Below, piece after piece: positions 58,609 to 64,000 of a DNA stretch of 64,000 nucleotides. Position numbers and translations under genes: made by a program. Origin of the DNA: Colius striatus (taxonomy: Eukaryota > Chordata > Aves > Coliiformes > Coliidae); NCBI RefSeq assembly GCF_028858725.1, contig NC_084771.1, positions 2,446,915 through 2,510,914 on the forward strand. The letters run 5' to 3'. Each line of letters begins with the position of its first letter. Position 1 is the first letter of the stretch. Below the pieces are notes generated by a model, which saw nothing but the letters and a program-made list of their open reading frames with translations, had not been told where the DNA came from and did no database searches.

Positions 58609-58939
58609 ATAAACCTGCAGAGCTCAGCCAGTGCAACCCCCCTGCCAGAGCAGCACCACCTAGAGCAGGGCACTCAGGAACTCCTCCAGCTGGGTTGGAA
58701 TGTCTCCAGAGAAGGAGCCTCCACAGCCCATCTGGGCAGCCCCTGCCAGTGCTCCCTCACCTCAACAGGGAACAACTTTGTCCTTGTGTCTCTTTGGAAG
58801 CTCTTCAGTTCCAGCTTGTTGCCCCTTGTCCTGTCACTGGCCATCCCTGAGCACAGCCTGGCTCCAGCCTCCTCACACCCACCCTTGATGCATCTGTAAC
58901 CATTCCTGAGCTCACCCCTCAGGCTCCTCTCCTCCAAAA
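58609..58939 (-). mobile_element. CR1 3'-end fragment
   Basis: Inverse copy of 16140-16470. Confidence 0.8.
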
Positions 58940-58948
58940 CCCAGTTGT

Positions 58949-59124
58949 TGGCTGGTCACCAGTGTGTTCCCCAGGGCTCAGTGCTGGGCCCTGTTCTGTT
59001 TAACACCCTTCTCAATGATCTGGATGAGGGGATTGATGCTCCCTCGGTACATTTGCCAGGTAGAGTCAGGACCCTGAACTTTAAGAGAGTGGATGAGATC
59101 CCCTGGGAAACTGCCCTGAGGGAC
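58949..59124 (+). mobile_element. CR1 reverse-transcriptase fragment
   Basis: Encodes VPQGSVLGPVLFN; inverse copy of 15955-16130. Confidence 0.75.
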
Positions 59125-59652
59125 AAAGGAGGTGAGCAGAGCTGGGAGCTTCTGAAGGACGGTTTTTTGAGCCCAAGAGCTCCCTGCCGTGCCCAGGCCC
59201 CATGTGAGTGACTGCAGGCAGCCCTGCTGTGGGCTCTGCCAGGGCCTGCACTGGGAGAGGGAGCAGGCAGGGCTGAGCATCCCGCTGGTACAGGCACTGA
59301 GCCCTGAAGGAGGCTGAAGCTGGTCACATCTCAAAGAGCAGTTCTCAGCTGGCCTGTGCTCGGGGGCCAGGGCTGGAAGTGGCTGGTCTAAGGGTCTGGA
59401 AGTGGTGTCAGGGGACAGGTTCTCCTGTCTGTTCAAGCAACAACCAGCTGGGCTGCATCTGGGAAGTCACAAATCACGTTTGAGGGCACTTGTGGGCATG
59501 GAGATGTTCTACAGGGCCCAAGAATCTCTTGCATGTGTTCTCCTGTGGGGCTCAGGGATGCTGCCAGTCCTGCAAAGGCTTCAGCAGAGCTCTTGTCCTC
59601 CACACAAAGGCGGGAAGCACTTGGTTGGGGTTTTTAATACAAAGTACATAGG

Positions 59653-60295
59653 TGTCGTGGTTTGGCCCAGCCAGCACAGAGGCACCACGACAGCCTCTCG
59701 CTCGGTGCCCCCATCCACCCCCACCCTCGTCAGGATGGCAGAGGCCCCAGAGAAAAGGGAGGAGGAAGAGAAGCAAGGTTGTTGTGGATGGAGACAAGGG
59801 CAGGGAGGGCTGGCTGCCCGTTACGGTTCCCGGCAAAACAGGCTCCAGTGCTCGACTGAGAGAGGAAAGGAGGAAAGTTTATTCTGCTACCAACATGAAA
59901 CAGAACGGAACAAAAGCAAAAAGGGAGCAGGATGATGAGAAAATGACAACCACGGGACACAGTCCTTGGGGAACATCTCTGGCGTGGATTCTTCACACCT
60001 CCTCTCTTTCCTCACTGACCTTGGAGTCCGCGTGGTTGTTTCTCTCACTCTTCCCACTCCTTGCATCGCCAGCAGACAGAGAAGAAGGAGGGACAGGAGG
60101 AGGAAGAAACAGGAAGAACCGTCATTTTCCAGCTTCTCCAAAAGTGATGGTGGAGGCGGCTCATTGGCTCAGCCCCAGCAGTGGGGCTGGCTCAGAGCTG
60201 GGCAGGGTTTCCAGCGACTTCTTACAGGAGCCATCTTTACAGCCCCTTCCCCCTTCCCAGAAACGGCTGTCATGTCAAACCCTGACCACAAAACA
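59653..60295 (+). mobile_element. Solo LTR (TGTCGTGG family), antisense behind N3
   Basis: Full-length copy from TGTCGTGGTTTGG to ACAAAACA; inverse of 14784-15426. It ends six bases from the N3 stop codon. Confidence 0.75.
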
Positions 60296-60301
60296 TCAAA
60301 C

Positions 60302-63300
60302 TCAGTCACTTTCCCCAGCAGAGACGTACCGGCGCTTGGCTTGGAAGCACCAGCAGCACTTGGCAAACAAGCTCCGCAGCGAGCGCTGCTGCCTTGCAGA
60401 CGGCAGGATCCAGCGGGTCTGAGTGGCCAGGCAGCAGATGGAGGGCTCGGGGTCTGTCTGCAGGGCCTGGAGGGCTGTGGCAGAAGGAGAAAGGGCCGGG
60501 ATGAACCCCCGTGGCTTGTGTATGGCCGCCCCGGGCAGCCCCTCCAGACCCTGCCGGCCCCACGCGGCTCTCGCCCTGGCAGCAGGAGCACGTGGCACCA
60601 GGGCATGTGCTGGGAGCTGCTGCTCAGGAAGGCCTCAGAGCTCCCAAGCCTCTCCTCTGCCCTGCCAGCGTTTCCCTGGGGCAGAGCAAGGAAGGGCCGT
60701 CCCAGCCCCAGCCGTACTCACCGCAGTGGATCTCTCTCAGCCTCTCCTCGCTCCTGTCCCTGGAGAATCGCGCAGCAACCCCTGAGCAGAGAGCCCCGTC
60801 AGAGCTGCTGCCGCCCAGCACGTCCCCAGCTGCCCCTCGCTGCCGGCAGCAGCGGGGCCGGGCTGCCAGGAGAGGGGCTCTGGGGGCTGCAACTCACCCA
60901 CAAACCTGATGGCCGCCGCTCGCACGCTGCCCTGCGAGTCCTGGAGGTACCGCAGGCTCTGCTGCAGGTACATGTCAGCTCTTCGCCTGTCCTTCCTCAC
61001 CTGGAGAGAGTAAGAGGCTGGGATGGACCCTCCACTGCCGGCCAGAGCAGTCCCTTCTCCCGCTGATCCCCTTCCCAGCCCGGGCACGGCCATCTCCCCA
61101 GCAGAGGCCTGTGGGGCCGAGGTACGGAGCCGCAGGCAGAGGCGGCTCTGGGGTGCCAAGACCCCTCTGCCCATCTGTCCGGGCTGCCAAAAGGACTGGG
61201 GTCTCCTCCAGCGGCCTGCGGGGTGGGGAGGGGAGCGTGGCTGGAGAAGAGCCCCTGGGGCCTCTGTGCTGGAGGGCTCCAGGCTGCGGGCCCGGGCCTT
61301 TGTCCTCACCAGGCACTCTGGGATCCTCCACGAGTCCTCGGAGCCGATGAAGCGCGTGGGCTTTTTGCACCGCAGGACGTCCATCACAGCCAGGAGGGTG
61401 TGCTGAGCCACCTGCAGAGCAGCAGAGGATGGGAACTGGCATCACGGCTTGGGGAAGGAGAGCCGGCGTCCCGCTCCTCTTGGCCAGGCGGCCTGCTGTT
61501 CCCAGCCCCGTATGGGGAGAGGCAGAGCCCGAGCGGGGGGCAGTGCCCGGGGCAGGGACATGGGGCAGCCAGCACCGCAGCTGCCTGGTGCTGCCGGCCA
61601 GCAGCAGCGAGATCCCGGAGAGCTGAGGGGCCGTCCCAGAGACACTGGGGCGGGCCGGAGCCAGCGGCACCTGCCAGGGGCACGTCCAGGGGCCTTTAGG
61701 CCACTAAAGGCCTGGGCTGCTCTGGGCAGATGGACCCCACCGGCCGCACCCCTGGGGAAATCAGGAAAGCCCATGGGGTGCATTCAGGCCCCGGGTGGCC
61801 ACGGGCAGTGGCTGCTGAGAGCTGCTGCGCCAGGGCAGGCAGGGTGGGCAACGTCCGTGCCAGCTGCCAGCAGCCCCCACCCATGAGCCTCGGCCACCCC
61901 CGGGGTCTCTTCTCCCCCTTCCCCGCATCGCCGGCCCGCTTTGCAATCTGTACCTCGGCCACGCTCTCACAATGGTCGCTGCTGCGGAAGTAGAGCGGGA
62001 CCAGCGCCCTCCTCAAATGGCTCTTCATCTTCTTCATGTCCTGGCGCTCCACAGTCCCCACCAGCTCTTGGAAGAAGCTGATGGAGAGCTGCCGCAGCTG
62101 GAGGCACTCCTGGCAGAGAGGAGGGCAGGGCAGGATGAGCAGAAGCACGAGGGAGGCCGATGGGAGGGGAGATGCTCTGGGCTCAGCTCCCACAGAGGCC
62201 TTACGTCGTCAAAGAGCGGCAGCAGCGGCTCCAAGAGCTGGACGGCGATGCAGCTGGCGAGCTGTCCCTCCAGGTGAAACATCACGTTCTGCAGGACAGC
62301 CAGGGCCCGAGCCCTCACCTCCATGTTGGCATCCTGCAGCGTCTCTGCAATATCTGGCAGCAGGAACACCATTTCTTTTGCCTGGGTGAAGCAGAGATTT
62401 CCTGTGAGGCGGGGCAAAGACCACCCACCCTGGCCAACGTGCTCTGGCCGCTGAGCACCAGGCTCCCCCCGGCTCCCGGCACAGGAGTCGCTGCAGCGGG
62501 CTCCTGGCTGGTGGTGGCCGTGGCAGGCAGAGGAGCAGGGCCAGGGGAGGGCAGCAGAGACTCCCTGTGCGCTGCTCAGCCGCTGCTTTGTCCAACCACC
62601 CCAGCGGGGCAGATGGCTGGGGAACCCTGACCCTGGAAAGCTCCCCAGGCACCCACCAGCCCCGTCCACGGCAGGAAGGGCGCTTGGAGCCGTCCCCCCG
62701 CCTCCTGACCCCCAGCCAGGGCTAAACCTCCGTGTGGGCCAACGTGGCTCCACTCGACACCTCGCTCACCGTCTGATGTCTCCGTGAGAGGGCGCGGAGA
62801 CCCGCGAGCACCAACACGCGGTTCTCCCTCATCTCTGGGCTCCTCAGGTACTTCTGGAGCAGCTGCAGGAGGTCAGTGCTCTTCCCTTCAGCGTCGAACT
62901 CTTGCACCTGAGACAAAGAGACAAAGTGGTGAGAGAGGGGCAGAGCCTGTGGGGCTCCTGCTTCCCACGGGCAGCTCGGAGCAGGGTCCCGGGGCAGCCC
63001 TGCCCGCGCAGGACCGCACGGCAGCTTTGCCCACTCCTCCTGCCCTCTGACCATCAGCAGCCTCTTGTCCTCAGCCAGGGCTGGTTCCTTACCATCTGCT
63101 TCACGTCCTTGGTCTGCTGCTCCTCAGGGCCCAGCTGCCGGTTCCAATCGTCAGCGACATCCAGCAGCTTGTGGAAGAAGTCCGGCAGTGCCACGTCCTG
63201 GAGCAGCAGCGTCTCCCACATGGCCAGGCCGGCGCTGCCAAGTCCAGAGCATTTGGTCAGCGGGGCTGTCACGCAGCCCTGGCCCTGCCCAAGGCCCCTG

Positions 63301-63854
63301 GCCCGTGGGCAAGCAGGAGAAGGCTGAGGGGAGGGGGTTCCCCGTGGGGCAGGGAGGAGCGTGGTGGCTGGCAAGTGTGCAGGGGCGGTGGGCCCTGCTC
63401 CTCGGGGCTGGGGGGGCTGATACCTGTCAGACAGTGGGATTTGGCTGGACATGCTGTTAACCAGCGCCCTGGGGTAGCTGTGGGCCAGCGGGACAATCAG
63501 GCCCATCAGGCTCCGCCGGGCTGCCAGTTTGCTGGTGTTCTCCAAGCTCTTGTGGATGGAGCTGACGACGTCTGACACCTGGAGGGGACACGGACTGTCT
63601 GGAGCGCGGCCCTTTCCTCAGCTGCCCCTTCCCACCCCTCTCGGAGAGGCAAGGCAAGGCAAAAGCAGGAGCAAAGGCCTCGAGGGCAGGGCAGCTCAGC
63701 CAGAGGCTACTTACATCACCCATCCAGGAGTCAGGCTCTCTCATGGCCTCGTTCAGCACCCTCCTGGCCCCCTGCTCGTCTTCGGTGCTGGTGTCCTGCA
63801 TGGCTTCGATGGCCGCCAAGACGGACCTTCTCTTCTGCAAATGTGATACAGGAC
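60302..63854 (-). CDS. MROH-family HEAT-repeat protein, type N copy 3 (exon 1 outside window)
   Basis: Ten exons on the minus strand: 63854-63715, 63578-63424, 63234-63093, 62907-62770, 62381-62205, 62109-61954, 61411-61310, 61000-60898, 60781-60722, 60474-60302. All boundaries are GT-AG and the frame is open to the same TGA as N1. Exon 2 starts with the N2-type sequence (GPVSHLQKRR). Exon 3 differs from N1 and N2 near its end (SYPRALVNS for SNPMALVDS). Intron 1 is visible only to 64000 and lacks the solo LTR, keeping the empty target site. Exon 1 should lie beyond the window on the right. It shares its 3' side with C4, tail to tail. Confidence 0.75.
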
Positions 63855-64000
63855 CTAGCAGAGGAGGAAGAGCAGGGAGGGCTGTAGAGCAGAGCTGCAG
63901 GCAGGAGTGGGCAGAGGAAGGAGCTCTGCCCTTTGTCCCCATGCCCCCTTCCTGGGCACAGCCTCCCCGGGGCTCTCGGAGACAGAGGCTGCGATGCTGG

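Larger units (their letters stand above)
47119..63970 (-). repeat. Large inverted repeat, right arm
   Basis: Partner of 11110-23381. It holds N2, C4 and N3. The outer end (63970) is set by the LTR insertion in the left copy, so homology probably continues beyond the window. Confidence 0.85.

Overview
The window reads as bird nuclear DNA. It has spliced genes with GT-AG introns, many CR1 LINE pieces, avian-type solo LTRs, an endogenous retrovirus with an alpharetrovirus-like envelope, and a CpG-rich promoter. The species cannot be named from sequence alone.

About two thirds of the window is a recent segmental duplication built from two gene modules, both of the MROH (maestro HEAT-like repeat) family. 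I call them type N (11 exons, about 545 aa, complete) and type C (at least 7 exons, only the C-terminal part certain). The order is C1(+) 184-2282, N1(+) 9842-14777, C2(-) 19350-17746, N4(-) 22103-21824 (exon 1 only), a single-copy core with NUP62(+) 30278-39287, C3(+) 43451-45549, N2(+) 48423-53022, C4(+) 55761-57333 and N3(-) 63854-60302 (exon 1 outside the window). C1-N1 and C3-N2 are direct copies. The stretch 11110-23381 is also an inverted copy of 47119-63970, so NUP62 lies in the spacer of a large imperfect palindrome. N1, N2, N3, C1 and C3 look open. C2, C4 and N4 are broken by deletions.

Types N and C are also related to each other. Four consecutive internal exons have the same lengths (177, 156, 102, 103 nt) and phases and encode alignable HEAT-like helices, so the cassette is an old tandem pair that was recently re-amplified. 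Type N genes start just downstream of a perfect TGACGTCA element, next to a 29-30 bp minisatellite.

Into that minisatellite, between C1 and N1, a retrovirus has inserted in antisense (4967-9617). It has two TG...CA LTRs, a lysine-tRNA primer site, a gag matrix region, no pol, and a frame-broken env whose tail is coded within the LTR. The C3-N2 minisatellite has no insertion. A second LTR family sits in intron 1 and directly behind the stop codon of type N genes; its presence, absence and truncation among the copies gives a relative history of the duplications.

NUP62 is supported over eleven exons (FG-repeat N-terminus, Nsp1_C-type coiled coil). The expected terminal exon (about 30 residues) was not found before the duplicated block begins at about 41.3 kb. 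The stretches 24660-25480, 26055-29565 and 39288-40660 show no gene that I can support.
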